Numbered from the stretch's first letter, positions 16,120-24,452 are shown. The stretch is 32,563 nucleotides of DNA from Pseudoflavonifractor sp. MSJ-37 (GCF_018917965.1 NZ_JAHLPP010000008.1:1-32563); one strand, 5' to 3'. The notes: generated by a model not told the origin, from the sequence alone. Numbers and translations: made by a program.

Positions 16120-17109
16120 ATGGCTATCCTGGTACTTGGCGGCGCGGGCTATATCGGCTCCCACACCGTCTACGAGCTCATTGACGCGGGCCGCGACGTG
16201 GTCGTGGCCGATGATCTTCAGACCGGCTTCCGGGCGGCGGTCCACCCGAAGGCCCGCTTTTATCTGCTGGACATCCGGGACCGGGCGGCCCTGGACGTCC
16301 TCTTCGAGAAGGAGGACATCGAAGGCGTCATCCACTTCGCCGCCTCCTCTCAGGTGGGGGAGTCCATGTCCGATCCCCTGAAATATTACGACAACAACCT
16401 CCACGGGACCATGGTGCTCCTGTCCGCCATGGTGGCCCACGGAGTGGACAAGATCGTGTTCTCCTCCACCGCCGCCACCTATGGCGAGCCCGAGCGGGTG
16501 CCCATCTTGGAGGGCGACCGCACCGATCCCACCAACTGCTACGGGGAGACCAAACTGGCCATGGAGCACATGATGAGCTGGGTCTCCAAGGCCCACGGTC
16601 TGCACTATGTGGCCCTGCGGTACTTCAACGCCTGCGGCGCCCACCGCTCCGGCGCCATCGGCGAGGCCCATGCCCCGGAGACCCACCTGATCCCCCTGAT
16701 CCTCCAGGTCCCCAACGGCCAGCGGGAGAAGATTATGGTGTTCGGCGGGGACTATCCCACCCCGGACGGCACCTGCATCCGGGACTATATCCATGTTTCC
16801 GATCTGGCCCAGGCCCACATCCTGGCGCTGGACTACCTGATCCGGGGCGGGCAGAACGATGTGTTCAACCTGGGCAACGGCGTGGGCTTTTCTGTGCGGG
16901 AGGTCATCGACTGCGCCCGGAACGTCACCGGACATTCCATCCCCGAGGAGATGGCCCCCCGCCGGGCCGGCGATCCCGCCCAACTCATCGCCTCCTCCCG
17001 GAAGGCCATGGACGTGCTGGGCTGGAAGCCGGAGCAGAACAGCCTGGAGGCCATCATCGCCTCTGCGTGGAACTGGCACAAGAGCCATCCCCACGGCTAT
17101 GAGGCCTGA
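16120..17109 (+). CDS. galE: UDP-glucose 4-epimerase
   Basis: A 329-aa extended SDR enzyme interconverting UDP-galactose and UDP-glucose with bound NAD. It has the NAD motif GGAGYIGSH (7-15), the catalytic YGETK pair Y141/K145 and an upstream Ser/Thr in FSSTAATYGEPE. ATG 16120 follows GGGAGGTAA; the same frame is open further upstream only inside galK. It lies between galK and galT, and 15 bases separate its stop from the preferred galT start. Confidence 0.96.
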   Translation: MAILVLGGAGYIGSHTVYELIDAGRDVVVADDLQTGFRAAVHPKARFYLLDIRDRAALDVLFEKEDIEGVIHFAASSQVGESMSDPLKYYDNNLHGTMVLLSAMVAHGVDKIVFSSTAATYGEPERVPILEGDRTDPTNCYGETKLAMEHMMSWVSKAHGLHYVALRYFNACGAHRSGAIGEAHAPETHLIPLILQVPNGQREKIMVFGGDYPTPDGTCIRDYIHVSDLAQAHILALDYLIRGGQNDVFNLGNGVGFSVREVIDCARNVTGHSIPEEMAPRRAGDPAQLIASSRKAMDVLGWKPEQNSLEAIIASAWNWHKSHPHGYEA

Positions 17110-17124
17110 ATGGAGGAGCGTATC

Positions 17125-18627
17125 ATGACGATCGACGACGCGGTCTCCCAGCTGGTGAGCTATGCCCAGCAGAAAGGCCTCATCGAGCCGGAGGAGCGGA
17201 TCTGGGCGGTGAACACCGTTCTGGATGTGCTCCGTCTGGATGGCTGGACGGACCCCGGGCGGGACTGGGGCGAGCTGGAGCTGGCTCCGATCCTGGAGAC
17301 CCTTCTGGATGATGCCCGGGCCAGGGGCGTGCTGACCGAGGATGGCGTGACGTTCCGGGACCTGCTGGACACGGAGCTCATGGGGCGGCTCACCCCCCGG
17401 CCCGCCCAGGTCCGCGCCAGGTTCCGGGCGCTCTATGCCCGGTCCCCCCGGGAGGCCACCGACTGGTACTATCAGTTCAGCCAGGACACCAATTATATCC
17501 GCCGGGACCGGATCGCCCGGGATATGCAGTGGAAGGTCCCCACGGAGTATGGGGATCTGGACATCACCATCAATCTCTCCAAGCCGGAGAAGGACCCACG
17601 GGCCATCGCCGCCGCCCGGGTGCTGTCCCCTACGGCCTATCCCCGGTGCCAGCTCTGCGCGGAGAACGAGGGCTATGCCGGACGGATCGGCCATCCCGCC
17701 CGACAGAACCACCGGGTGGTCCCGGTGACGATCGCCGAGGCGCCCTGGTTCCTGCAATACTCCCCCTATGTGTACTACAACGAGCACTGCATCGTGTTCA
17801 ACCGGGAGCACGTCCCTATGAAGATCGACCGGGCCTGCTTCGGTAAGCTGCTGGACTTCGTGGCCCAGTTCCCCCACTACTTCGTGGGTTCCAACGCAGA
17901 CCTGCCTATCGTGGGCGGCTCCATCCTGGCCCACGATCACTTCCAGGGCGGCCATTACAGCTTTCCCATGGAGCGGGCACCCATCGAGGAGCCCTTCGTG
18001 TTCCCCGGCTTCGAGGATGTCCGGGCGGGCATCGTGAAGTGGCCCATGTCGGTGATCCGGATCGGCGGACCGGACCGAGACCGGCTGATCGGGCTGGCCG
18101 ACCAGATCCTCCAGTCCTGGCGGAGCTATACGGACGAGGAGGTCTGCATCCTGGCGGAGACCGGCGGGGAGCCCCACAACACCATCACCCCCATCGCCCG
18201 CCGCCGGGGAGAGGACTATGAACTGGACCTGGTCCTGCGGAACAACCTGACGACCCCGGAGCATCCGCTGGGCCTCTATCATCCCCACGCGGAGCTCCAC
18301 CACATCAAGAAGGAGAACATCGGCCTGATCGAAGTCATGGGCCTGGCCGTACTTCCGGCCCGCCTGAAGGGCGAACTGGCCGCGGTGGCCGCCCATCTGG
18401 CAGATGGGACCGATCTCCGGGCAGATCCGCTGTCCGCCCCCCACGCGGACTGGGCGGAGACCTTCCGGGCGGACTATCCGAACCTCTCCGCGGAGGACGC
18501 GCTGGACATCGTGGAGCAGGAGACCGGAAAGGTCTTTGCGCAGGTCCTGACCCACGCGGGCGTCTATAAGCGGGATGCTCAGGGCCGGGAGGCCTTCCGC
18601 CGCTTCCTGAGGCAGGTGCGCCCATGA
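17125..18627 (+). CDS. galT: UDP-glucose-hexose-1-phosphate uridylyltransferase (Gram-positive type)
   Basis: A 500-aa transferase of the class II GalT family found in Firmicutes, exchanging UMP between UDP-glucose and galactose-1-phosphate. The active-site motif HDHFQGG lies at 270-276. ATG 17125 is preferred because GGAGGAG ends six bases upstream; an ATG at 17110 abuts the galE stop but has no ribosome site. The length fits the class II family (about 490-510) and not the 348-aa E. coli type. It overlaps galM by ATGA, indicating translational coupling. Confidence 0.95.
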   Translation: MTIDDAVSQLVSYAQQKGLIEPEERIWAVNTVLDVLRLDGWTDPGRDWGELELAPILETLLDDARARGVLTEDGVTFRDLLDTELMGRLTPRPAQVRARFRALYARSPREATDWYYQFSQDTNYIRRDRIARDMQWKVPTEYGDLDITINLSKPEKDPRAIAAARVLSPTAYPRCQLCAENEGYAGRIGHPARQNHRVVPVTIAEAPWFLQYSPYVYYNEHCIVFNREHVPMKIDRACFGKLLDFVAQFPHYFVGSNADLPIVGGSILAHDHFQGGHYSFPMERAPIEEPFVFPGFEDVRAGIVKWPMSVIRIGGPDRDRLIGLADQILQSWRSYTDEEVCILAETGGEPHNTITPIARRRGEDYELDLVLRNNLTTPEHPLGLYHPHAELHHIKKENIGLIEVMGLAVLPARLKGELAAVAAHLADGTDLRADPLSAPHADWAETFRADYPNLSAEDALDIVEQETGKVFAQVLTHAGVYKRDAQGREAFRRFLRQVRP

Positions 18628-19661
18628 CCAGATGGACGAGAACGCCCTTTGGGCGCACGGCCGCCGGAGATCCGGTGGACTGCTGGACCGGCGAGGCCGG
18701 ACGCTATGCCGTGGAGCTCCTCACCTATGGCGGGACGCTCCGCTCGTTCCGGGTGCCCGCCCCGGAGGGCCGGCGGGACATCCTGCTGGGCTTCGATACC
18801 ATAGGAGACTATGAGGCCCAGGACAAGTATATGGGCGCCACCGTAGGCCGGGTGGCCAACCGGATCGCCGGGGCATCCTTCCCGCTGGATGGCAGGATCT
18901 ATCCGCTGGCCGCCAACAATGGTCCCAACTGTCTCCACGGTGGGACCTCCGGCTTCGACCGGAAGCTCTGGACTGCCATGCCGGCCGGCGAGACGCTGAC
19001 GCTGGCCTGCCGGAGCGCGGATGGGGAGGAGGGCTTCCCCGGTACGCTGGAGGTCTGGGTGACGTTCTCCCTCACGGAGACCGGTGCCCTTGCCATCGAC
19101 TATCGGGCGGAGAGCGATCAGGACACGCTGTGCAGTCTCACCACCCACGGCTATTTCAACCTGCTGGGCCATGGGGCCGGGAGCCTGGCCGGCCAGAACG
19201 TGCAGATCTTCGCCGACCGCATCGGCACCATCGGCCCGGAGAGCACTCCTACGGGCCAGCTCCTGTCAGTGGAGGGCACCCCATTCGATTTGCGGGAGCC
19301 TACCGCCTTTCTGGATGGCCTGGCCCGGGAGCATCCCCAGATGACGCTGGGGAACGGCTATGACCACAACTTCGTCCTCCACGGGCAGACGGTCGGACCG
19401 CTCCGCCGGGCGGCGGTGGTGACGGGCGGTGGACTCAAGCTGGTCTGTGAGACGACTCAGCCGGGGCTCCAACTCTATACTGCCAATTTCCTGTCGGGCG
19501 AGCGGGGGAAGGGCGGCGCGGTCTACGGGCCCCGCTCAGCCTTCTGCCTGGAGGCTCAGGGCTGGCCTGACGCCATCCATCATCCGGACCAGCCCAGCCC
19601 GATCCTCCGGGCCGGAGAGACGTATCACCAGCGGACGATCTACACCGTCACTGCGGAGTGA
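18624..19661 (+). CDS. galM: Aldose 1-epimerase (mutarotase)
   Basis: A 345-aa enzyme that interconverts beta- and alpha-galactose so GalK can act. The catalytic acid H175 (TTHGYFNL) and catalytic base E310 (FCLEAQGWPD) are both visible, as is the N-terminal sugar-site segment GRVANRIAGA. Its ATG overlaps the galT stop. It is the last gene of the galactose cluster and ends just before the structured leader of the second SLH gene; the first leader hairpin may also terminate this operon. Confidence 0.95.
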   Translation: MTRWTRTPFGRTAAGDPVDCWTGEAGRYAVELLTYGGTLRSFRVPAPEGRRDILLGFDTIGDYEAQDKYMGATVGRVANRIAGASFPLDGRIYPLAANNGPNCLHGGTSGFDRKLWTAMPAGETLTLACRSADGEEGFPGTLEVWVTFSLTETGALAIDYRAESDQDTLCSLTTHGYFNLLGHGAGSLAGQNVQIFADRIGTIGPESTPTGQLLSVEGTPFDLREPTAFLDGLAREHPQMTLGNGYDHNFVLHGQTVGPLRRAAVVTGGGLKLVCETTQPGLQLYTANFLSGERGKGGAVYGPRSAFCLEAQGWPDAIHHPDQPSPILRAGETYHQRTIYTVTAE

Positions 19662-19695
19662 TCGCCCCCCATGTCAACCAAATGTCAACCAACCC

Positions 19696-19739
19696 GAGTC
19701 CTGGAAGCCTTGCGGTGCAAGGCTTCCAGGACTCTTTCG
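19696..19739 (+). terminator. Leader hairpin 1, copy A (also likely gal operon terminator)
   Basis: A perfect 18-bp stem (19696-19713 with 19717-19734) with a 3-nt loop is followed by TTTCG. It stands 34 bases after galM, so it can end the gal transcript. It is also conserved in copy B, where the upstream gene is on the other strand, which implies a role in the SLH leader itself. Confidence 0.75.
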
Positions 19740-19777
19740 TATCGAAATCATATCTCATGTCAACCAAAAGTCAACCA

Positions 19778-19823
19778 GGGGTATTTTTCGGGGGCGTTTT
19801 GCCCCGAAAAATACCCCTTTTTT
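19778..19823 (+). terminator. Leader hairpin 2, copy A (terminator-like, upstream of SLH gene)
   Basis: A stem of about 17 bp (GGGGTATTTTTCGGGG paired with its complement, one bulged G) with loop GTTTT is followed by TTTTTT. It has full intrinsic-terminator form but lies 133 bases upstream of the SLH start, suggesting either attenuation or insulation ahead of a downstream promoter. Confidence 0.78.
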
Positions 19824-19955
19824 CTTGGAATCAGCACGGAAATGGCAGGTGTGAGGGCTGTCGTACCATCGTTCGACCGCACGTTTTCTTCGGAAAAAGT
19901 GCGGGAAAACAGGGGAAAACGCCGCTTTCTCAAATCAAACAAGGAGGAATCCTCA

Positions 19956-22895
19956 ATGAGCAACCTCAAGAAGGTTCTCAGCGTCGGTCTGGCGTCTACC
20001 ATGGTCCTTGGTATGATGACCACCGCCGGTGCTGCGAACTATGACAAGTTCACTGACAAGAACGACATCGAGCACAAGGATGCCGTCTCCATGGTCAGCG
20101 AGCTGGGCATCATCGCCGGCCTCACCAACGGCAGCTATGCCCCCAAGCAGAACATCGACCGCGCGTCCTTCGCCCGTCTGGTCTGTGTCGCCCTGAACGG
20201 CGGCAAGGAGCCCAAGCTGGGCAACCTGAAGACCACCTTCAAGGACACCCAGGGCAACTGGGCTGAGCCCTACATCGCCTACTGCGTGCAGCAGGGCATC
20301 ATCTCCGGCAAGGGCGACAACACCTTCGCTCCCTCCGCCAACGTGACCGGCTCCGAGGCCGCCAAGATGCTCCTCGTCGCCCTCGGTTACAACTGCGCTT
20401 ACGAGAACATCGGCGGCGCCAATTGGCAGACTGCCACCGACGTGCTGGCCAACCAGGCCGGCCTGTACGATGACCTCCAGAGCATGAACACCTCTGAGCC
20501 CCTGACCCGCGACAACGCCGCTCAGATGATCTACAACGCTCTGGACGCCACCAAGGTCAAGTATGAGATGGTCACCGGCGTGTCCACCACTGGTCAGATC
20601 ACCGTGACTCCTCAGCGCGTCAACCTGACCAAGACCGTCAGCGGCACCACCCATGATGTGACCATGCTGGAGGACGCATTCGACGCCGTCAAGGTCGAGG
20701 GTATCGTCGTGGCCAACGAGTTTGCTGATCTGAGCAAGGGCCCCAGCAGCTCCGCTATGGACGAGGGCAAGACCAGCATCAACATCACCAACACCGATGA
20801 GCAGTCTGCCTTCTCCGGTCGTAAGGCTATCTTCAGCGTCTCCACCGGCGAGGAGCATCTGGGCCGCTCTGTCACCCTGTATGTGAAGGACGACTCCTCC
20901 AATTCCTCCAAGGCCACCGTTCTGGGCAACGTGATCCTGTCCGAGGACAACAAGGTCGTCACCGATGCCTCCGGCGATTCCATCTACACGGTGGCGGATG
21001 ACAACGATCTGGACCTGTCCTACAGCAGCGATAAGACTCAGGTCGCGAAGAACTATGGCAATGTGACCGATCTGGCCAAGTCCGCTGCGGACGCGAAGGG
21101 CACCAAGGGCGTGGAGAAGGTCCTCATCGACAACGACGATGACGGCGATGTGGACTACGTCCTGCTGAACACCTTCGAGCTGGGCAAGGTCACCAAGTAC
21201 TCCACCAAGGATGACGGCTCCATCACCATCTCTGCCGGTTCTACCTTCAAGGCCGACAAGAAGAAGGATGTCGTGGGCTTCGACGACGTGAAGAAGGACG
21301 ATCATGTCCTGGTCGCCCTGATCGGCGGCAAGCTGCACGTCCAGAAGGCTGAGACCGTCACTGGCAACCTGACCGGCTACAAGACCGACAGCTCTCTGAC
21401 TGTGAACGGCACCAAGTACGATGTCTCTGATGTGCCCTTCGACACCAGAAATCTGGAGGATGCCTCCAAGTATGGCACGTCCAGCACCCTGAAGAAGGAA
21501 GCGACCTTCTATCTGGACCGCAACGGCCGCGTGGTCGCCGTGGGCGATGCTGAGACCTCCGCCTATGCCTACGCTCTGGTCTGGGGCGTCGAGAAGGGCA
21601 GCTCCATCGGCGACGACAAGGTCAAGCTGACTCTGGAGGATGGCACCACCAAGACCTATGTGGTCGATTCCGACAGCAAGGTCTATGTGAAGGCTGGCGG
21701 AGTTCAGCTGACGGATGGTAACAGCGTTGATGACCGTAATGCCCAGGGCGCTATCGTCTCCTACAGCGTGACCAGCTCCGGCGAGGTCAAGATGGAGTAT
21801 CCTACTGGCAACCACACCGGCGCTAGCGCGACCTTCAATAAGAACAAGACCGCTATTGCCGTCGATGGCAAGACTGTCGGTTATGCGAACAGCAGCACCA
21901 CCTTCTTCTATGTCAGCCTGAAGAGCGGCGGCTCCGCCATCGATAAGGTGAGCACCTACACCGGCTACACCAATGCCCCCAAGGTCACTTCTACCTCTAG
22001 CGTCAGTGTTGCCGAGAACAAGAGCGGCAAGACCGTCGCTGTGGCCTTCACCGGCACCAGCGTGGCCACCAACGTGGATGAGCATCTGTTCGTCTACAAG
22101 GTCGGCTCCATGAACGACGATGACACCATCAGCGCTGATGTCTACCGGAATGGCAAGGACGAGGCTGAGACCATCAAGATCTCCAAGGTCAGCGGCGGCC
22201 TGAGCAAGCTGGAGGACCTGTACGACTACTCCGACAACCTGTTCACCTACAATGTCGACAAGGACGGCAACTACGAGCTGGATACTGTGGCTCGTGCCAA
22301 CTATGTTGCCGGTACCGTGACCAACGATCCCAAGACCACTCTGGTCGTGGACAACGGCACGGAGTACAAGATCCTGTCCTCCACCGTCGTGATCGACAAC
22401 GTGGACGATCCCAGCAAGCCTGACGCGGTCCTGAACGGCGGCGTCGATGAGGGCGACACCGTCATGGCCGTCGTCAACAGCGATGACGAGGCTCTGATGA
22501 TCGTCATCACCAAGAATGGCGTCCTGTATGATGTGGACAGCAGTGATATCACCGATGCCTTCAAGGCCGACGATACTGTCACCGTGTCCGGCAACATCAC
22601 CGGCGATGTGGTCGTGCCCGTGGGCAAGACTCTGGTCCTGACCGGTAAGACCACCTTCAATAACAGCCTGACTGTGACCAAGGACAGCGCCGACAAGCAC
22701 GGCAATCTGGTCCTGGATGCCACTCTGGAGCTGGATGTCAAGAACACCGTCACCTCCATGAACGCCAACGGCTGCATCAAGGCGGAAGAGGGCGCTCTGG
22801 TCAAGAACGAGACCGACTCCACCATCTTCACCGTCCTCGCCGGCGGCGTTGCCACCAGCGCCACCAAGACTTGGGACGGCAGCGCTTGGAACTGA
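19956..22895 (+). CDS. SLH-domain surface (S-layer-like) protein, complete
   Basis: A 979-aa exported protein. ATG 19956 follows AAGGAGGAA; the frame is open upstream only across the hairpin leader and is not conserved in copy B. The signal peptide covers residues 1-26 (LKKVLSVGLASTMVLGMMTTAGA). SLH repeats follow at about 29-80 (AVSMVSELGIIAGLTNGSYAP), 92-145 (WAEPYIAYCVQQGIISG) and a third, weaker one to about 197. The rest is acidic, Thr/Val/Ser-rich and beta-like with no catalytic motif; it ends SATKTWDGSAWN. SLH domains bind secondary cell-wall polymer, so this is probably an S-layer or major surface protein. It is paralogous to the genes at 1-2409 and 32235-32563. Confidence 0.93.
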   Translation: MSNLKKVLSVGLASTMVLGMMTTAGAANYDKFTDKNDIEHKDAVSMVSELGIIAGLTNGSYAPKQNIDRASFARLVCVALNGGKEPKLGNLKTTFKDTQGNWAEPYIAYCVQQGIISGKGDNTFAPSANVTGSEAAKMLLVALGYNCAYENIGGANWQTATDVLANQAGLYDDLQSMNTSEPLTRDNAAQMIYNALDATKVKYEMVTGVSTTGQITVTPQRVNLTKTVSGTTHDVTMLEDAFDAVKVEGIVVANEFADLSKGPSSSAMDEGKTSINITNTDEQSAFSGRKAIFSVSTGEEHLGRSVTLYVKDDSSNSSKATVLGNVILSEDNKVVTDASGDSIYTVADDNDLDLSYSSDKTQVAKNYGNVTDLAKSAADAKGTKGVEKVLIDNDDDGDVDYVLLNTFELGKVTKYSTKDDGSITISAGSTFKADKKKDVVGFDDVKKDDHVLVALIGGKLHVQKAETVTGNLTGYKTDSSLTVNGTKYDVSDVPFDTRNLEDASKYGTSSTLKKEATFYLDRNGRVVAVGDAETSAYAYALVWGVEKGSSIGDDKVKLTLEDGTTKTYVVDSDSKVYVKAGGVQLTDGNSVDDRNAQGAIVSYSVTSSGEVKMEYPTGNHTGASATFNKNKTAIAVDGKTVGYANSSTTFFYVSLKSGGSAIDKVSTYTGYTNAPKVTSTSSVSVAENKSGKTVAVAFTGTSVATNVDEHLFVYKVGSMNDDDTISADVYRNGKDEAETIKISKVSGGLSKLEDLYDYSDNLFTYNVDKDGNYELDTVARANYVAGTVTNDPKTTLVVDNGTEYKILSSTVVIDNVDDPSKPDAVLNGGVDEGDTVMAVVNSDDEALMIVITKNGVLYDVDSSDITDAFKADDTVTVSGNITGDVVVPVGKTLVLTGKTTFNNSLTVTKDSADKHGNLVLDATLELDVKNTVTSMNANGCIKAEEGALVKNETDSTIFTVLAGGVATSATKTWDGSAWN

Positions 22896-22936
22896 TCCTC
22901 TCTCTGAGATGATCGTCCGCTCTGAATGAGCGAACA

Positions 22937-22977
22937 GACCCACCCCCGGGCTCCGGCCCGGGGGTGGGTCATTTTTT
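22937..22977 (+). terminator. Intrinsic terminator of the second SLH gene
   Basis: A perfect 15-bp stem (22937-22951 with 22956-22970), loop TCCG, is followed by ATTTTTT. Its T-run overlaps the stop codon of the convergent gene at 22976. It closely resembles the terminator at 2456-2487, sharing the CACCCCCGGGC core. Confidence 0.92.
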
Positions 22978-23965
22978 ACAGCAGGATCAGACCGTAGTCA
23001 TAGACATGGACTACGGCGCTCTCCCCACAGGCCACGTCCAGCCGGACCGCCATGGGGCCCGCCGGGAGGACCTCGTCCAGCCGGAACATGGACTCCGTGC
23101 AGGGGAGGCCCTCTCCCGGCTCCACCGTGGTCCGCTGTCCGTCCGGGGACATGGGGCGGGCCTGACCGCTCCAGTTCAGCGCCAGCGAGACGGAGCCGCC
23201 GCTGTGCCGCACCCACGCCAGCGCCCCGTGGGAGGCCGGGACGTCCCGCTCCATCGAGGTCATGGTCCCGGAGGCCGCCCCCAGCGGCGTGATCTGGAAG
23301 GAGCCGCCCAGCCCGGCGCCGGAGCGCTCCAGCAGAAGGGCCGAGTTGGTATAGGAGGCCGTCAGGGACACCCGGACCGTGTCGCCCTGCTTCACTGTGC
23401 AGGGCGTGGGGAACGAGAACGTGCAGGAGGCCGTGCCGTTGCCGGAGACCTTGGACGCCTTGTAGACGTAGTCCGTGAAGAGGGCCGTGCCGTTGTGGGT
23501 CAGGGTACAGCGGTAGGTGTTGTCGTGGGCGGAGCTGCCCTTGTTGTGCCACTGGAAGGTCATCCCCGTGAGGATGCCGCCGCCGTCGATCGTCAGGACC
23601 CGGGTCTCCGCGGAAGAGGGGCCGTCGGAGCCGCAGCCCAGGTCCAGGGCGCTGAGCCCAGTCTTGTGGAGGGTGAGACAGCGCCGCCCCAGGATCAGCG
23701 GATCGTCCTTGGCGGCGATACAGCGGTCATCCAGAAAGCCCTCTACGATCATGGCCTTCTTCCAGCCGGTGACCTTGCCCTCATAGTCCCGTTGGAGCAG
23801 GAGATTGTAGAGGTCGTAGCTCAGATCCGGCAGGACCGCCGTCCGGGCCTCCAGCCCGCCCAGCGCCCCGTCGATCTTGGCCAGGTCCTCGTTGAAGTCG
23901 GTCCGCAGGAACGGGTCCCCCGGCTCCCACTGGTGGAGCTGATGATGTTCCGTATAAGTTGCCAT
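22976..23965 (-). CDS. Uncharacterised protein with tail-fibre-like N-terminus (HHQLHQW family), copy 2
   Basis: A 329-aa paralogue of the protein at 2496-3446. ATG 23965 (MATYTEHHQLHQW) follows GAGGAGGAAT at about 7 bp. The N-terminus (GDPFLRTDFNEDLAKIDGALGGLE) is nearly the same as in copy 1, the central region diverges, and the C-terminus (VVHVYDYGLILL) is similar. The body is rich in Ser/Thr/Gly with alternating hydrophobic residues, suggesting beta-sandwich or fibre-like folds. It has no signal peptide or membrane segment. It converges on the second SLH gene and is divergent from spoIIAA, so it may use a promoter within 23966-24130. The function is unknown; a surface or tail-like structural protein is only a guess. 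Confidence 0.77.
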   Translation of the reverse strand: MATYTEHHQLHQWEPGDPFLRTDFNEDLAKIDGALGGLEARTAVLPDLSYDLYNLLLQRDYEGKVTGWKKAMIVEGFLDDRCIAAKDDPLILGRRCLTLHKTGLSALDLGCGSDGPSSAETRVLTIDGGGILTGMTFQWHNKGSSAHDNTYRCTLTHNGTALFTDYVYKASKVSGNGTASCTFSFPTPCTVKQGDTVRVSLTASYTNSALLLERSGAGLGGSFQITPLGAASGTMTSMERDVPASHGALAWVRHSGGSVSLALNWSGQARPMSPDGQRTTVEPGEGLPCTESMFRLDEVLPAGPMAVRLDVACGESAVVHVYDYGLILL

Positions 23966-23969
23966 TCAA

Positions 23970-24053
23970 ATTCCTCCTCGTGTTCGGATAGGGCCGGGGA
24001 GGAGACGGCCCGAACGGGACGGGACCGTCGGACGGAGGGGGGAAACGATGGGG
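23970..24053 (-). repeat. 84-bp conserved leader of the HHQLHQW gene, copy 2
   Basis: Almost the same as 3451-3534, including the CCGTCGGACGG palindrome, although the coding sequences downstream have diverged widely after the first 60 codons. It occupies half of the 165-bp gap between this gene and spoIIAA. Confidence 0.7.
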
Positions 24054-24061
24054 CCGCACCG

Positions 24062-24115
24062 TTCGACCACATCCTCCATCCGGTCTGTGGTATCCTGCCG
24101 TCATACCGAAATTTC
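24062..24115 (+). promoter_or_regulatory. Possible spoIIA control region (weak Spo0A-box and sigma-H-like elements)
   Basis: TTCGACC (24062-24068) matches the complement of the Spo0A box at 6 of 7 positions. ACCGAAATT just before the ribosome site matches the sigma-H -10 consensus except for one base, but the matching -35 is poor. In Bacillus, spoIIA is driven by sigma-H plus Spo0A; the sequence here is only suggestive. Confidence 0.3.
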
Positions 24116-24130
24116 CAGGAGGGACGAGCT

Positions 24131-24436
24131 ATGCCAGTGACGATCACAGGGGCGGGGCGGGACGTGACCGCCGCCCTCAGCGGCGAGGTGGACCACCACC
24201 ACGCCCGGGCCATCATGGACGAACTGGACCGGCTGGCCGACACCGCCCTGCCCCGGCGGCTGACGCTGGACCTGTCCGGGGTGAGCTTCATGGACAGCTC
24301 CGGGATCGCGGTGCTCCTGCGGGCCTATCGCCGGGCACAGGAGCTGGACGGAGCCGTCCGGGTGGTCCATGTGCCGGACCAGGCCTGGAGGGTGCTCCGG
24401 GCCGCCGGTCTGGAGCGCCTGATGACCTTTGAATGA
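24131..24436 (+). CDS. spoIIAA: Anti-sigma F factor antagonist SpoIIAA
   Basis: A 101-aa STAS-domain protein. ATG 24131 follows AGGAGGGA. The phosphorylation motif FMDSSGIAVLL places the regulatory serine at S57, matching Ser58 of B. subtilis SpoIIAA. Unphosphorylated SpoIIAA binds SpoIIAB and frees sigma F in the forespore; SpoIIAB rephosphorylates it. It is first of a three-gene spoIIA operon, with 16 bases to the spoIIAB start. Confidence 0.93.
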   Translation: MPVTITGAGRDVTAALSGEVDHHHARAIMDELDRLADTALPRRLTLDLSGVSFMDSSGIAVLLRAYRRAQELDGAVRVVHVPDQAWRVLRAAGLERLMTFE

Positions 24437-24452
24437 GCGGGGGGATACATAT

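Larger units (their letters stand above)
19665..19955 (+). repeat. SLH leader repeat, copy A
   Basis: This 291-bp block is nearly identical to 31945-32234 upstream of the third SLH gene; the match begins at a CCCCCC run and continues into the coding sequence. In order it contains a TGTCAACC repeat pair (19672-19692), hairpin 1 (19696-19734), the dyad TTTCG-TAT-CGAAA, a second repeat pair (about 19758-19777), hairpin 2 with a T-run (19778-19823), hairpin 3 with a TTCG loop (19877-19904) and AAGGAGGAA before the ATG. No convincing sigma-A promoter was found in it. Confidence 0.88.

Noticed and set aside
16114-18555. 813-codon minus-strand open frame opposite galE-galT
   Set aside because: It covers two well-supported genes, has repetitive Gly/Val/His/Gln composition and no ribosome site, so it is a shadow.
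19671-19777. TGTCAACC repeats as a CRISPR array
   Set aside because: Only two short pairs, no regular spacers of 30-40 bp and no cas genes.
19671-19955. N-terminal extension of the second SLH protein through the leader
   Set aside because: The frame is open by chance, crosses three hairpins, is not kept in copy B, and would bury the signal peptide and the good AAGGAGGAA ribosome site.
19953-22943. 996-codon minus-strand open frame opposite the second SLH gene
   Set aside because: It arises from the codon bias of the SLH gene; the product is Gly/Asp/Val/His/Leu low-complexity sequence without motifs.
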